A stretch of 64,000 nt of DNA from Platerodrilus igneus (GCA_036346225.1 JARFIW010000884.1:4326501-4390500); one strand, 5' to 3'; shown: positions 1 through 12,554, numbered from the stretch's first letter. Made by a program: numbers and translations. Notes: generated from the letters alone by a model not told the origin.

Positions 1-37
1 AAATTATAAAATTAATTACCATGTATAGGTAGGTATT

Positions 38-518
38 CTAGTGTGATGACGATACGGATGGCTTTTTTTGCTTTTGCCGTTCTTGATTTTCCTTGGGAGG
101 ATCCGTGAGGGCTGATGATGAATGGATCCTTTTGTTTTTCGCCCATGCAGCAGAAGGAAATACTCGCTGCAGGATTAGGTTTACCTTTAAAATAAACGAA
201 TTTCGTATTAGTTTTTTAAATAAAAAATTAAAATATTAAATACTAACCAACTTCGAACGATCCTAGGTAGTGCAAACAAAGGCATTCCTGTTTATTCAGC
301 TCTTCGATATCTTTGTCGCTAATTACGTCCGCGATTCTCTGCGGAAGGAACACAACGCATTCTTCTAATTCGACGAGAATGATCCGAGAATTCTTCTTTG
401 ACTGAAGAGATTTGATGCTTAAAACCGGATAAGGGCGCTATAGCTCGAGATCTTTGACTTTTACGGTCTTCTTCCTATCGATGCGGCTTACTGAATTGAT
501 TTTTTTAATTAACTCCAT
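38..518 (-). pseudogene. Two-exon small-protein pseudogene, family uncertain
   Basis: Read on the minus strand, an ATG at 518-516 opens a frame starting MELIKKINSVSR that continues, past one in-frame TAG at 440-438 (codon 27), to 248. A GTTAGT splice donor follows. An acceptor AG at 164-163 restores frame into a Ser/Lys/Gln-rich tail ending at a TAG at 40-38, giving about 131 codons in total. The exon 1 product has alternating hydrophobic stretches (VLVELEECVVFLPQR type, around residues 48-62), suggesting a small beta-rich fold. I recall similar short proteins being multicopy in insect genomes but cannot name a function. The early TAG means this copy is dead, read through, or carries a sequence error. 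The intron assignment rests on splice signals and frame only; a second acceptor at 172-171 would give a different tail. Confidence 0.4.
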
Positions 519-1355
519 ATTTTAATTCTAATTACGAATATAATTACATAAAGTTAAAAATATATTTACAATTATTACCTGTTTTTAATGCAAGCTGCAC
601 GATGACAAAACACGTTGCACGACTCTCAAACTTATATTTTACAAGATAAAAAGCCTTACAAGGGATCCTCTATTTATATCACTCCGAATGACGTACAATT
701 TATTACGCATCTGAAAACCGCTCCCCACATACACGATTCAGACATTAACGATAGCAATTCATTAGAATTAAATAGCATTGCCCTTGTTTTGGACAAAAAA
801 AGCTCATTCAAATTAAAACGCCATCTTTTATTATGCGGATATTGAAGTCGCATAAAATTAATGAGGCATATTTTTTATTCAAAGATGTAAGTAACTAAAA
901 CATTTTCCCCGACTCGGCATCGATAAAGAATATAAAAATCCCAAACGTCTATATTTGGAGGATTTATGAGCCCATATTTGTTAAAAATAATGGGTTCCTA
1001 TATAATTAATGATGCAAAACGATGTGTACTGAAATTAAAACTTACTCACGAATGATGTAATCATGAAACTACAGTATTTTCTTTACGCGTTCCAAGAAGC
1101 TATCTTTTATACATACAATGTTTTAACAAAAGCGATTCCCGACTTCGATAATAAAAAATAATTATACAAACATACTCGATTATTTATATTTTAACTTCCG
1201 CTTTATATAATGAATGTATACTATACAAAATTTACGACCACTTTTTATTTCTCGGCAAAAATACGATTTCGTCATCGTATATGCTTTGGGTTCATATAAT
1301 GCACACAAAATTAAGGAAGAACTTTTTTACCATTTATACCGAAACAATTACATTT
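519..1355. other. Non-coding or unrecognised AT-rich stretch
   Basis: No recognisable gene. A 76-codon open frame on the + strand (615-845) has no family I can name and no splice or promoter context that supports it. The stretch lies directly upstream of the minus-strand small-protein pseudogene, so any promoter of that gene would be here, but I see no clear core motif. Confidence 0.5.
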
Positions 1356-1543
1356 AAAACGTCTTGCACGTGTCCGATGAGATAATCGCGACCCCGTTTT
1401 TTTTTCTCTTGCCCGACGATCTGAAATCTCTGCGTTATTTTAAATACTTCATCATAATTGCCTACGAAAACATCGAGCGTAACATTTCCAAATTATTAAA
1501 AGTTTACTTGAAACGTCTTGCACGTGTGTCCGATGAGATAATC
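1356..1543. repeat. Direct repeat pair, about 155 bp period
   Basis: A 32 bp segment beginning AAAACGTCTTGCACGTGT at 1356-1387 recurs at 1511-1543 with a 2 bp insertion. The bases immediately downstream (CGACCCCGT versus ATGACCCTGT) are also related, so this is a diverged tandem duplication of about 155 bp rather than a chance match. Confidence 0.7.
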
Positions 1544-1663
1544 ATGACCCTGTATTTGTATACGAATTAAATAGCGCACTTTCATCATCTTCTCTCTCGG
1601 AAGGCAAAAAATACACGCACACGTCATCGATCGAACCATCTTGAGCAAAAATACGATTACGTC

Positions 1664-2304
1664 AGTAGTATAGCTATGGAGAAGCTGAGACAGCCCTTTT
1701 AAAAGGGCCATCGCAATTTTTTCTTATCGACACCTGTAATAAAAACCCTTGCGGTTATTTACCCAGACATATTTTCGATCGCGACCCCCCGAAAACACGC
1801 TCTTAAAACAAAAACACGTTCGCACCACTTGCGCGCCCTTACGATATTTCGTCTTAGACTAAAACACGCACGCCCCCTACACACCTATACACATAACGAT
1901 ACATACCTTTCTTTTCGAAAATAAAACAACAACAACACCGCCCCCGATCGATATCTACACACACACTTTTATCACGAGGGCGGCACGACTTCCACGTTAA
2001 CATCACCGACAAACCATACATACCCTACACCCTACACGCACACACCTGCACATACATACCTCTCTTTTATATAATACGCACACCCTTTACAAGATATTTA
2101 TGATCCTTTTAAAAAGGGCCGGCCAGCTTCTCCATAGCCATACTATCGTTATCCTCAAACCTAACTAATACTAACACACACACACCTACACATACATGAC
2201 CTTCACACATACATACTTCTCTTTTCCATAATACACACACCCTTTACAAGATATTTATGACCCTTTAAAAAGGGCTGTCCCAGCTTCTCCATAGTTATAC
2301 TACT
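1664..2304. repeat. Inverted and direct repeat cluster (possible MITE array)
   Basis: A 45 bp arm at 1664-1709 containing CTATGGAGAAGCTGAGACAG reappears inverted at 2261-2304 and again, less well, at 2104-2148. The two right-hand arms are also the ends of a direct repeat (2041-2152 and 2181-2304) sharing ACCCTTTACAAGATATTTAT. Each arm contains the short palindrome CCCTTTTAAAAGGG. The last arm abuts an RTE-type reverse transcriptase fragment. This could be a foldback element with internal amplification, or repeated 5' units of that LINE. Confidence 0.65.
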
Positions 2305-3310
2305 CATGTATATAGGGTTTGTAGATCTGGAAAAAGCATTCGACAATGAAAATGGAAATAAATGTTCGGAATACTCAAAAATATTGGAATGAGTTATAGG
2401 GATAGATGAATAGTACATAGCTTATACAAAGAGCAAACAGCAGTAATAGAATTAGAGCAGGAACATAGAGAAGTAAACATTAGGAAAGAGGTGAGACAGG
2501 GATGTGCCCTATCCCCATTAATTTTTAACTTGTACATTGAAGAGGCAATGAATACTGTCAAATGCAGGAAGACAAATTGATATGCATAGATTTGCAGATG
2601 ATATAGCGGTATTAGCGTCTAGCAAGGAAGAGTTAGAAGCTGCTCTTAATGGAATGGAAGCGGTTTTAACAGAGAAATACGGTATAAAAATTAACAAAAC
2701 TAAAACTAAAGTAGTAGTATGCAAAGGAGGGGAAAATAAATCAAAAACAAAAATACAAATATGTAACACGAACTTGCAAGGAGTTGAGGATTTCTGCTAC
2801 CTAGGAAATCAAATAACGCAAGATGGGAAAAGCGCAAAAGATATAAAACAAAGATTAGCACAAAGTCTGTTCAAAGACAACTAACATTGAAACAAGGAAA
2901 AGATTGCTTAAAACATAAGTGTGGAGCACAGCACTGTACGGCAGTGAAGCCTGGACAGTAGGAGAAGCGGACAAATGTGGTGCTGCATACGTATGATGAC
3001 GATATCATGGACAGACAAAGTTAAGAACGAAGAGGTACGAAAAATGGCAGGGGAAGAAAGAAATATGTGGAAAACGGTAAAAAAAATTAGGAGAGATAGG
3101 TCACATACATTGGCATGAGGGAATAGTGTGGAATATATTAGAAGCAGAGATAGAAAAAAAAGAAAAGAATAGGTAGACCGAGGTTAAACTACTGTACACA
3201 AATAGTGAAAGATGTAGGCTGTAGGGGTTTCAGGAAGATGTGTAGGCTAGCCCAGAATAGAAATCAATGGAGGTACCCAACTAACCAGTCTCAAGGTGGA
3301 TAAATCAATG
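2305..3310 (+). pseudogene. RTE-like LINE reverse transcriptase fragment
   Basis: Frames on the + strand carry reverse transcriptase motifs in order: FVDLEKAFD near 2318-2344, GCALSPLIFNLYIEEAM near 2496-2550, and FADDIAVLAS near 2591-2620 (the YADD box with Phe first). After the catalytic core come the usual C-terminal pieces, a VEDFCYLGN segment near 2785-2810 and an AWTDK...GRPR...RLAQNR tail to about 3300. Stops and shifts near 2575 and 2880 break it into several frames. The endonuclease and everything 5' of the RT core are missing. The same family is present in a fuller minus-strand copy at 54.5-57.6 kb. Confidence 0.85.
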
Positions 3311-3895
3311 ACGAAGAAAGTAATTGTACTTAAACATGATGATTATTATAAGCAACTACAAGTATTGGTTAGGCAATATTCTCGAATAATGTTAATTGTG
3401 TGAAAGAATTTACTGAAAAACTACTATTTTGGCAACTGTCTAAGTGTTGGGGCATCTTGGCAGCCACAAGCTGCTTAACCTCGGTTAAATAAGGGAATAA
3501 AATTAGAAAACAATATAAGAGGAACCAAGCTGTATACATGCTGTTGTACAATTCCAAGGAACTGTGTAGGCTAGCTCAGAATATAAATAAGTACAGGTAC
3601 GTGTCAAACCAGTTTTGGGACGGAAAACCTATTGACGAAAAAATTAGCGCAGATAAATCTGATGATTGTTATAAACAACTACGGGTGTTGGTTGTGAAAT
3701 ATCTGCAACTAATGTTGACTGTGCGAAAAGATATATTGGAAAAATATTAATTCGGTAAATGGTTAAGTTCTGGAGGAACTTGGCAGCCACAGGCTGCTTA
3801 CCCCCCCTTCACAACAACTGAATGCCGGAGAAATAGGGTATATAATTGTAAAACAATAGAAGGGGACCGAACTGCATCTAACAAGAAAGAACAGC
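3230..3895 (+). repeat. Tandem duplication of an RTE 3' end
   Basis: Two diverged units of about 325-340 bp (roughly 3230-3552 and 3553-3895) each begin with the LINE's last coding segment (TGTGTAGGCTAGC...CAGAATA) and continue through the same 3' untranslated sequence. Both contain CTTGGCAGCCACA followed by GCTGCTTA (3457-3477 and 3780-3802). No second RT core lies between them. Confidence 0.75.
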
Positions 3896-4357
3896 GCCTA
3901 TTATGAAAGACAACAAACATAGAACAAGAAGAAAATTGTTGAAAGTATATGTGTGGAGCACAGCACAGTATGCCTATGAAATACGGACAGTCTGAAAAGC
4001 AGACAGAAAAACGGTAGCAGCCTTGCTGTGCTTCAGATGTATGAAAATGATAGCATGGACAGACAAAGTAATAACAGATAGGTTATAGAAATAGTAGGGG
4101 AACAAGGATATATGTGGAAAAAAATTAGAAGAAATAAAAGGGCATAATACGTTCTAAGGCACTTTTGGGGAAATAGTATTGAATATATTACAAGCAGAGA
4201 TAGGAAAAAAGGAGGTAGATGTAGACCTAGATCAGATAGTGATAGATGCAGACTGTGCAAATTTTAGGGAATTCTGTAGGTTAGTTTAGAATAGGAAATA
4301 ATGATGGTACGTGTCTAACCAGTTCCAGGACTGAAGACCTAATGATGATGACGATGA
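3896..4357 (+). mobile_element. Third RTE 3'-end fragment
   Basis: The stretch repeats the terminal part of the RTE family: GTGTGGAGCACAGCAC near 3952, AGCATGGACAGACAAAGT near 4051, then GTAGATGTAGACCTAG and a final AACCAGTTCCAGGACTGAAG near 4316. It ends in a short (GAT)n-like run, AATGATGATGACGATGA, around 4341-4357. Simple trinucleotide-like tails are known for RTE-clade LINEs, so this is probably the genuine 3' terminus of the family. All frames are broken. Confidence 0.75.
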
Positions 4358-5354
4358 ACCTTAAGATACCAAAGCATACGAGTTTCTTTTTTACGGAATA
4401 TCCGTCTTCCGTATAGAAATAAAATCCAAAGAATTGCTGTGACAGACGGTTTGGCGCCCCTCGATTTTGACAAAAGTAGAAAACACTTCCAGGATAAGTG
4501 TTAACGTAATGTAGAATTTTTGCATTTAAGCCTTTTTATTTATTATTTTTGTATTTCTTTGATTTTTCTTTTTCTTTTCTTTTCTCATTTTTAACCTAGG
4601 TACCCACTCCTGCACTATTGCAGTTAATCGACGCACCTTTATATTGTTACGGGATCCCCGCGCTTTCAGGACAAATCACAATTTTATTCATTTAACGTTT
4701 ATTTTACCCCTAACAAGTTAGAGATGTTTGATTAATAAACTTTTAAAATTCATATAATTCTTTAAAATTTCTTCGTATAAAATTCTCAAAGCGTTACAAA
4801 AGTCTTGTAAAGCACACTGCATATTTTTCATCAACGTTGTTTAAAACTTTTAGGCAAGTAGGAAGTAACAGGCCACCTAAAGTTATTTCATTTTAGTAAA
4901 TATATCGTCGAAGTCGTATATCATTTACTAATTTTAAACATTTAGTTAAAGTCACAAATCATCATCTGCCTATTCATAGCATATAATTAGACTAATCACT
5001 GTAACCAGGTGTTATTCCATAATGGAAAAGCTGAAAGCGTGCGGCACGAGCCCTACAAGATAACAGCGATCTCTTCAGCTGTACCTCACCTAAGCACCCT
5101 TAAAGTTATTAGTTAATCACGCTGACCAATAGTTGAAAATTTAGTTATTGTTCAAGGCAGCTGGAGAAAAGTATTTTAAAAAATGAGAACCTAACCCCAC
5201 CTACAAAAATATCTACTATCCAGGTGTATGCGGGCAAAGAATTAACATTAATACCAAATTAACAAGTCACAATACGTTTAGTATAAAAGAAATTCTAGGT
5301 TAAAAAATAGTGTTAGAAATGACCATTTAGTGCGCATGAAATTTAATATCTACG
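4358..5354. other. Intergenic region upstream of the bHLH gene
   Basis: No gene or recognisable transposon. This is the presumed 5' flank and 5' UTR of the bHLH gene starting at 5355. I cannot identify a TATA box or initiator with confidence in this AT-rich background. Confidence 0.5.
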
Positions 5355-5437
5355 ATGTCTTCTTACACGTATCTAAATGCATGGCGAGATCACAAAGAAG
5401 TTATAGAAAAATCGTGGATTGTACACAAGACAGATGA
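5336..5437 (+). promoter_or_regulatory. Overlapping upstream ORF in the bHLH leader
   Basis: An ATG at 5336 opens a 33-codon frame in the +1 register that overlaps the bHLH start codon at 5355 and stops at 5437. If the mRNA leader begins upstream of 5336, this uORF would have to be bypassed by leaky scanning for the bHLH protein to be made. The transcript start is unknown. Confidence 0.3.
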
Positions 5438-8400
5438 TTTGTACGATGATCATATTACGGCGCCACTGCAAGCAGATGTAAATCAAAACAAGAGCAGCAC
5501 AAAAGAACAGCTTAAAGAAGTATCTAAGCCGCTGCGAGAAAAGAATAACAAAAAGAGTAGTGGATATAAACACGTGCCTCATAAAGAGAAACCTCCACAG
5601 GTCGTCGCAAGAAGAAACGCGAGAGAACGAAGACGAGTTCAAGCAGTTAATAGTGCCTTTATGAGACTCAGAAAAGCTGTTCCCATTGAAAACTACAGGT
5701 AAAAATTCTTATTGAATTTAACTCCTATGTCTAAGATTTTATATTTAGAGATCTTTAATTTCTATAAAAATCCATGATCTATACATGCATGCAGAATAAG
5801 GAAAATACATAGTCTAATACTGGACTGAAATGACAACGAATTTCAATTTTTTTACACGTAAATGGTTATTACTTTTAAAACGTTTCATATTTCAAAACAG
5901 AGAAATAGGTTGTTTGCGTAATTATTAAAAGCTCGAGCATCATTTTTTTTATCACATCCATAAAAAATTTAATACATCCAGAGTTTTTAATTAATTTGAA
6001 ATGACTATTTAGACTATATAAATGGCCAATTAATACTGATCTTTTCAATCATTATCGTATACTAAAAATCGACTTGGTTTTTGCAACTTTGAGATTATCA
6101 GATTTGATCCACGAGAATGTCCAACGTAATTGAAAATTGGGCTGATATAATATTGACCAACGCAATTTAAATTTGTCCATCTCTCCAATTAGATTACCGG
6201 TCTGAATAGCATAGTTGATAGAGTGCCTTAGAAACATCGGAAGGTTACAGGTTCAAATCCTCTCTGACACTTTATATTTTTTCTTCTTTCAATAATTAAT
6301 TCAATTTGAAATATTTAATAAGTGGCTTCAGCAATGAATTTGACGGCCGTTGCCTATCTATAACTGATGTAATGTCAAACAACATGCTTTAGAAAAATGC
6401 CAAATGTAACTGAAAGTTAGATTAAAACATTAGGATATATGCAACTTAAATTTATTTATTTTCCCAATTGAACTACCCGTCTTGGCGGTTTAATTAGTGG
6501 AACATCCAAGTGCAAATTTGATTGATACAGGTTCAAACCTTGTCCGTGTGTGACCTTTGTAACAGTTTTTTTATAAAATGAAAAAATTGCTAAATTACTT
6601 ATTTGTAATCCTAAATAAGTTTTCATATTCATAGCAAATTTTTAGTTCCAGATGGAAAACAATAAACAATTCATTATTTCCAATTAATTCTATAGCAAGG
6701 TTAAATTCAATACTTTGTTGTAATAACAAATTATATACTTCAGGTGTTTGAAATCTTGTTGTAAACGTGACCAAAACCTCAAGGTAATCGTTTAAAATAG
6801 CATTTAACATTAGAAATTGTAAGTAAATACATTATTATTCTCAAATATTTCAAGGTTTTCCGAGTTGTTTTATAAACACGGCTAGTGGTCCATCTTAGTC
6901 TTGTTACACATATGTCTCCTCTAGCGTAGTTCCCGGTATATAGGTTTTCCGGAAGGAATCGTTCTAACGAGGCGTTTTGTTAATTTGATCACCTCAATTC
7001 CATTGTAATAGGATCTTGATGGTAAAATTTAGTTTAAGAATTAAAACAGTGCTTTGGTTTGTGTTTTTAGAGCTAAACTTAAGGATGCTAATACCGCTTT
7101 CTCTTCAGAGATGTTGGTTTGAGGTAGTTAGATCTGTTTCACAAAAATGGACCGCTGATGTCAATACCTTTTATGGTTTCGCCTAGTTAAAACCCAGTAG
7201 CACAGCAGAGTAATTTCATCGGGGTGTCTACCCACAACTTGCTATTAAGGGTGAGTGATTTATTCTGTTGCTGAATACGTTAAAGAAATTATGAAAAACC
7301 GGTTGTATTAAACAACTTCTCTTAAAGCTTGAGGCGTCAATATACTCGTTAGTAGAACTAGATATAAAATCATCATCGTTTCGGTTCATTGGATTTTTTC
7401 TTAAAACAGAAATTATAAATAAAATTTCAGTTCTTTAGTTTCAAATATTTTGTTAAAAGAAAAATCACTTAAGTAAATTCTTATTTAAAATTTGTAAAAA
7501 TTGGAGCTTTTTTTTGTTTGTTCTTCTCATTTGTGACAGATTGGACTAAAGAAATTATTTTTTACAGATTTCTTTCTATATTGATTTACATGAAGTTTGT
7601 CTTGTATAAAAGTGAAAAAAACCACTCAATCATACTACTCTATAATGTAAAACTTAGTTAAATCATAACCGTGTAGGTGGTATGACAGATCTGACACATC
7701 ATAATTAAGTTAACAAATTTGTAAATGTTTAAACTATTTAAAAATCCCGTTTGAGTATTCTAAAACCAAAAAATCGCAATATTATTTGATGATCTTATTG
7801 AATATGAATTATATAGTATTATTATAATAACAGATATTTATTTCTCAAAAATGAAATAGACGTGCCATTACGTTGGCAATTTTTCTGTCTTGTAATTTAA
7901 GAGTTGCTTATGTTAAAATATTTTTTGTTGGGAAATGCATCAAATTCAGTCCAAACCACCTCTAACTTTTCTTCGGGGTAATAGCCAAGTTAGCCGAAGG
8001 CATGCAGTTTTTTAGACTTAAAGTATAAAACTAATGCTTAATGTAATTAAAAATAAAGTAGAGATAAAGGACGTACGCGATTTAAATTCCTTTATCTTTC
8101 CAATTGAATTATCAGTTCAGGTGAATTAAATAGCGGGAAGTCAAATGTAAACTGGTTAGCTACAGGTGGCCTTATATTGTACTCAATACTAACTGTATTT
8201 AGAAAATAACCATATATATTGCTGTGATATCGTTGCAATACCCGGTGTCTCCTTTTTGTGGAATAAAAAGGTTAAAAATTTTCTTCTGGTCAATTTCAAT
8301 TATAATTTTAATGCCTTGGCTAGCTCAGTTTTAACCAAGCACATTTATTTGCTAACGTAATAATAAATTTTGCTGTAACATTCCGCAAATCTCAAAGGCC

Positions 8401-8805
8401 CAACGTACTTTTATAGTCATTTTTAAAATTTATTATGTAGTTTCGGTTCAATTCTGTACTTCCACACTTTAGTAGTGTTGGTGTTTTATCACCTGATGGC
8501 GGTTTTATTTACTTTTGCCATAGTACAGTGATTGTTTCGAAATTATATCATTATAATAGCTTCGATTACTTCATAGGGTTCTTGGGAACAGTCCACTCTG
8601 ATGAGGCTAACAAGCCGAAACCATTGGTCAGTGGATGTTTCCTCCCCTATGAATTAATAAAGCTAATGTTTTGTTAATGGCTATATAACTACCAGCCCGA
8701 TTTGTATTTGTCAATGGCTCTTATTATTTTCATAAGAGTTCGTTTAGAGATACATCTTACTTTATATTCAATTTTCTTATTGCGGACTGCAAATAACTTG
8801 TCTTT

Positions 8806-8841
<36 letters not shown>

Positions 8842-11800
8842 CAGTATATTGCTGTAATGTGGCCCTCTCAGAATTTGCTAGTAAACTATTTTGTGTGTTG
8901 GATTACTCTTTTGTTAAACCATACCACCAGTAAGACAAATACACATATATTATCGGACGCATCCGTGCGTACTATAAATTCCTTTGTGAAGTCCGGGTGC
9001 CTCAAAATAACCTGCTCATGAAACTGTTTAATTAGGCTTAGGCATGCCTCTTCGTGAGCCTCACTCCACGACCATCTAGCCCCTTTCTTCAACAAAGCAA
9101 AAGTGGCATCGCTTTCTGTGAAAACGACGGAACAAACTTTTTATAGAAATTCATGACTCCCAGAAAAGCTCTCAACGTTCGTACGTTCCTTGGTCTAGGA
9201 TATTTTAATATCTCAGATAATCGATTTTTATCTATAAATATGCCCTCCGTGTTGACTTGATATCCCAAAAATTTAACTTTATCTTGAAAAAATTCGCACT
9301 TCTTTAAATTTAACCTTAAACTTGCTATATTTAACTCTAATAAAATTCTTTCTAAATGAACAAAGTGTTGTTCCACACTATCACTAAATATCAACACATC
9401 ATCCACATAGTGGATACAAAATTCCTCATACGGTCCCAAAATATTTTGCATAGCCTTCACTAATGCAGCCGTACTCGATGACAAACCAAACGGGACCACT
9501 TTAAATTGGTATATTCTTCCTTCTACAGAAAAACCTGTATATTTGCTTGATTCTCGCGCTAATGGAATCAACCAAAATGAATTCTTTAAGTCTAATTTGC
9601 TATAGATTTTCTTATTACCTATTCTTGCTAATATGCTATCCATTGTTGGTGGACAATTGTATTGCGGTTTTGTTCGCTTATTAATCTTTCTTGCATCTAA
9701 ACATAATCTGATGCTACCATCACTTTTCTTCACGACGACTAATGGATTCACAAAATGTGTACTGGAGCTTTCTATGATACCTTCACGTAACATTTCTTCT
9801 ATTTCTTCCTGTACTCTATTCCTGTATGCTACTGGAATAGGATATAATATAGTGTTAAACCGTTCGGTGTTTACTACTTCCAATTTGTGCACATAACCTG
9901 TGGCAATTATTGATTTCGACCCTATTAATTCTGAATGCTTTCTTAATAACAAATTTACCCTGCTTCTTAAATCTTCTGGACATTTAATCTCTTTATTTCC
10001 ATTCGTATTCCCCTCATCTATTTCATCATCAAACTGACTAATTTTCACGCAGTCACCCTCTATTTCTATATTACCCTCTTCATACCATTTAATATATTTC
10101 CCATTACACTCTATTTCCTTGCATTCTGCGTTTATCTTCAACCCCAACTTATCTATAATATCCATTCCAAATATAATATCTATCTTTAGTCCAGGTACTA
10201 CCATAAAATCATTTTCCCATTTCACATCTCCCATTTCACATCTCAGAATTACCATTTCATTTATTATGGAAAATTTCTTATTATTTGGTGCCACCAAATT
10301 ACGCCTCGTTATAGGTATCGCTTTATCCCTCAATTTCTCTCGTTTAACAAATTCTTCCGCAACAAGTGATGCTTTTGCCCCAGTATCAATCAATACTCTA
10401 ACTATTCTATTTTCCACCTTTAAATTAACTATTGGTAATAAGTTTCTTTCAAATCTTCCTAATTCATTTTCCGTCTCATGTTTAATAAATTCTCGCTGGT
10501 GTTCGTATCCGTTTATCTGTAGAAATTTACTTGGTTCGTCCGTAACTAAAAATTTTGGTTTTGCGTGGAAGGTCCTGCCTGATTCGTTATTTCTGCTTGT
10601 GTGCAATTAATATTCCTCATTTGCGTGCGATCAATATTTCTCGTTTGCGTCCGTCGATCCTCATGATTAGTCTGCTCTATTTGTTGCCTTGGTATCTGAC
10701 CAGTATTTCTTCTTCGCATGAAATCATTATTAAAATTGTTATAATTCCCCCTATTAAAATTTCTTCCATCATAATTGTTTCTTTGATAATTAGTACTCAG
10801 AGTCTCATTATTTCTTTGCGTCCTTGTAAAATCTGTGCGTCGATCCCTAGCATTATTTTCCGTTTTATAATTTGATTCCAACTCATCATACCTTTGTAAA
10901 TATTTTATAAATGTGTCTCGGTCCACTAAATTCTGTGTTGTGATATATCTTTTTACTTCTGCATTAAAATGCCTTGCCAAATATTTTATAATTTGTTTAT
11001 CGTGTAAAGGAGGATCTAATTGTTTCGCTACGGTAAACTTTTCAATAGCATATAATTCCCGCGCCATTCCTCTATCTGAATTGTACTTTCCAATGCTCAG
11101 GTTATTCCTAACTTTATCTTGTTGATTATCCCCCTAAAAGTGCCCTAGAAATTTTTGCTCAAACTGTTTCGACCTCGCTTTCAACTAAGTTGTACCACAT
11201 TTCAGCTCCCCATTTCAGCATCAATTTTATTAAGTTTAATTTATATTGCTCGTCTGTTGTGCCCTGTACTAACATTTTAATATTTTTCAAAAATATTTTT
11301 GAATTTAATTTTCCGTGCCCGTAAAATTTTTTATATTGGCCAATTGAAAGATTTGGTCGAATTAGCATACTATTGAAATTTCTTGAATTAGTTTATAAAT
11401 TACTTATTTCCGGATTTATCGTTCTGAACTCGGTTTCACAGTTATCTTCAACGTTCCGTAATTTGATATTTAAATTCGTAATTTTATCGTTCGTCTCACT
11501 TTCATATGTCTCCTGCTTTGATTTCACCATTCCAACTTGATCCCATACACAGTCTATTTCCTCCGTGATCCTCACGATTTTCTCTTGCATTTGCGCCCTC
11601 ATTTTTGCAATTGTTTGGTTGGTAAATGAACAAGAACTGGCATGATTGGAAAAAGCGCCCTCTAACATATTTAGAAAACATTAGACAAATCAATTTAGTT
11701 GTTTTTCTTTATCCCTGTGAAATTCTCTTTCAAACGATTGTAAGATTATTAAATTCCAACATGGGCATTGTGAGATAACCCTATTTACATGTAAACCAAT

Positions 11801-12103
11801 TTACCAGGTCCTGCAGCTGTCCTTGTGTGATCTACAGAAAAAAGTTTCAAATAAAAGTTGTGAATAATAAAGATAACTGCCTATTCGCGTTTTGAGCATA
11901 ATACCTTGTGCTTAAATTTTGGGAGAAAAATTGAATTTTGTTGTTGAACTTAGCAAATACTCCCCCTTGCGGTAGAAATTGAAACTTAAAAATAATTTCC
12001 AGCAATTTTTCTTGGCCACTTTACTTAATAAATTTTTTTCCGCACAGCTCTAGGCCTTATACTATATGATATACAGCCGCGCGATACGCTTAATGGAACA
12101 CCC

Positions 12104-12149
<46 letters not shown>

Positions 12150-12267
12150 GTTATTAAGATGAAATGAAAACCCAACGTTGTATTTAAAGTTGAATTACCA
12201 TTTCAAATCGAACTAGTAATTGAAAACCACTAAATACAAAGTTGGGTTTTCATTTCATCTTAATAAC

Positions 12268-12311
<44 letters not shown>

Positions 12312-12394
12312 CATTCATTTGCATTTCAAATGTGGATTATTCTTCTCTATATTATATATATATATATATTATTATATATATATTAAGATATTAT

Positions 12395-12427
<33 letters not shown>

Positions 12428-12522
12428 AGAATAATCCACATTTGGAATGCAAATGAATGCTTAATATATATATTAATAGTTATTAAGATGAAATGAAAAC
12501 CCAACTTTGTATATATATTTTG

Positions 12523-12554
<32 letters not shown>

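Larger units (their letters stand above)
8886..11700 (-). mobile_element. Truncated Ty3/gypsy LTR retrotransposon (copy 1)
   Basis: Minus-strand order is gag N-terminal coiled coil, gag C-terminus, protease, reverse transcriptase and the start of RNase H, after which the element stops near the (TA)n tract at 8.8 kb. Integrase and both LTRs are missing. Gag and pol are joined by a -1 overlap. It sits antisense within the bHLH intron. Confidence 0.85.

Noticed and set aside
1371..1390. CCGATGAGATAATC, repeated at 1528-1543, resembling a hammerhead core
   Set aside because: No stem II, GAAA or cleavage-site triplet in the right order.
10119..10610. 163-codon + strand frame opposite pol
   Set aside because: Antisense shadow of the intact pol frame; Phe/Ser/Ile-rich with no domain.
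12242..12424. 60-codon + strand open frame
   Set aside because: Translation of TA microsatellite (Ile-Tyr repeats).
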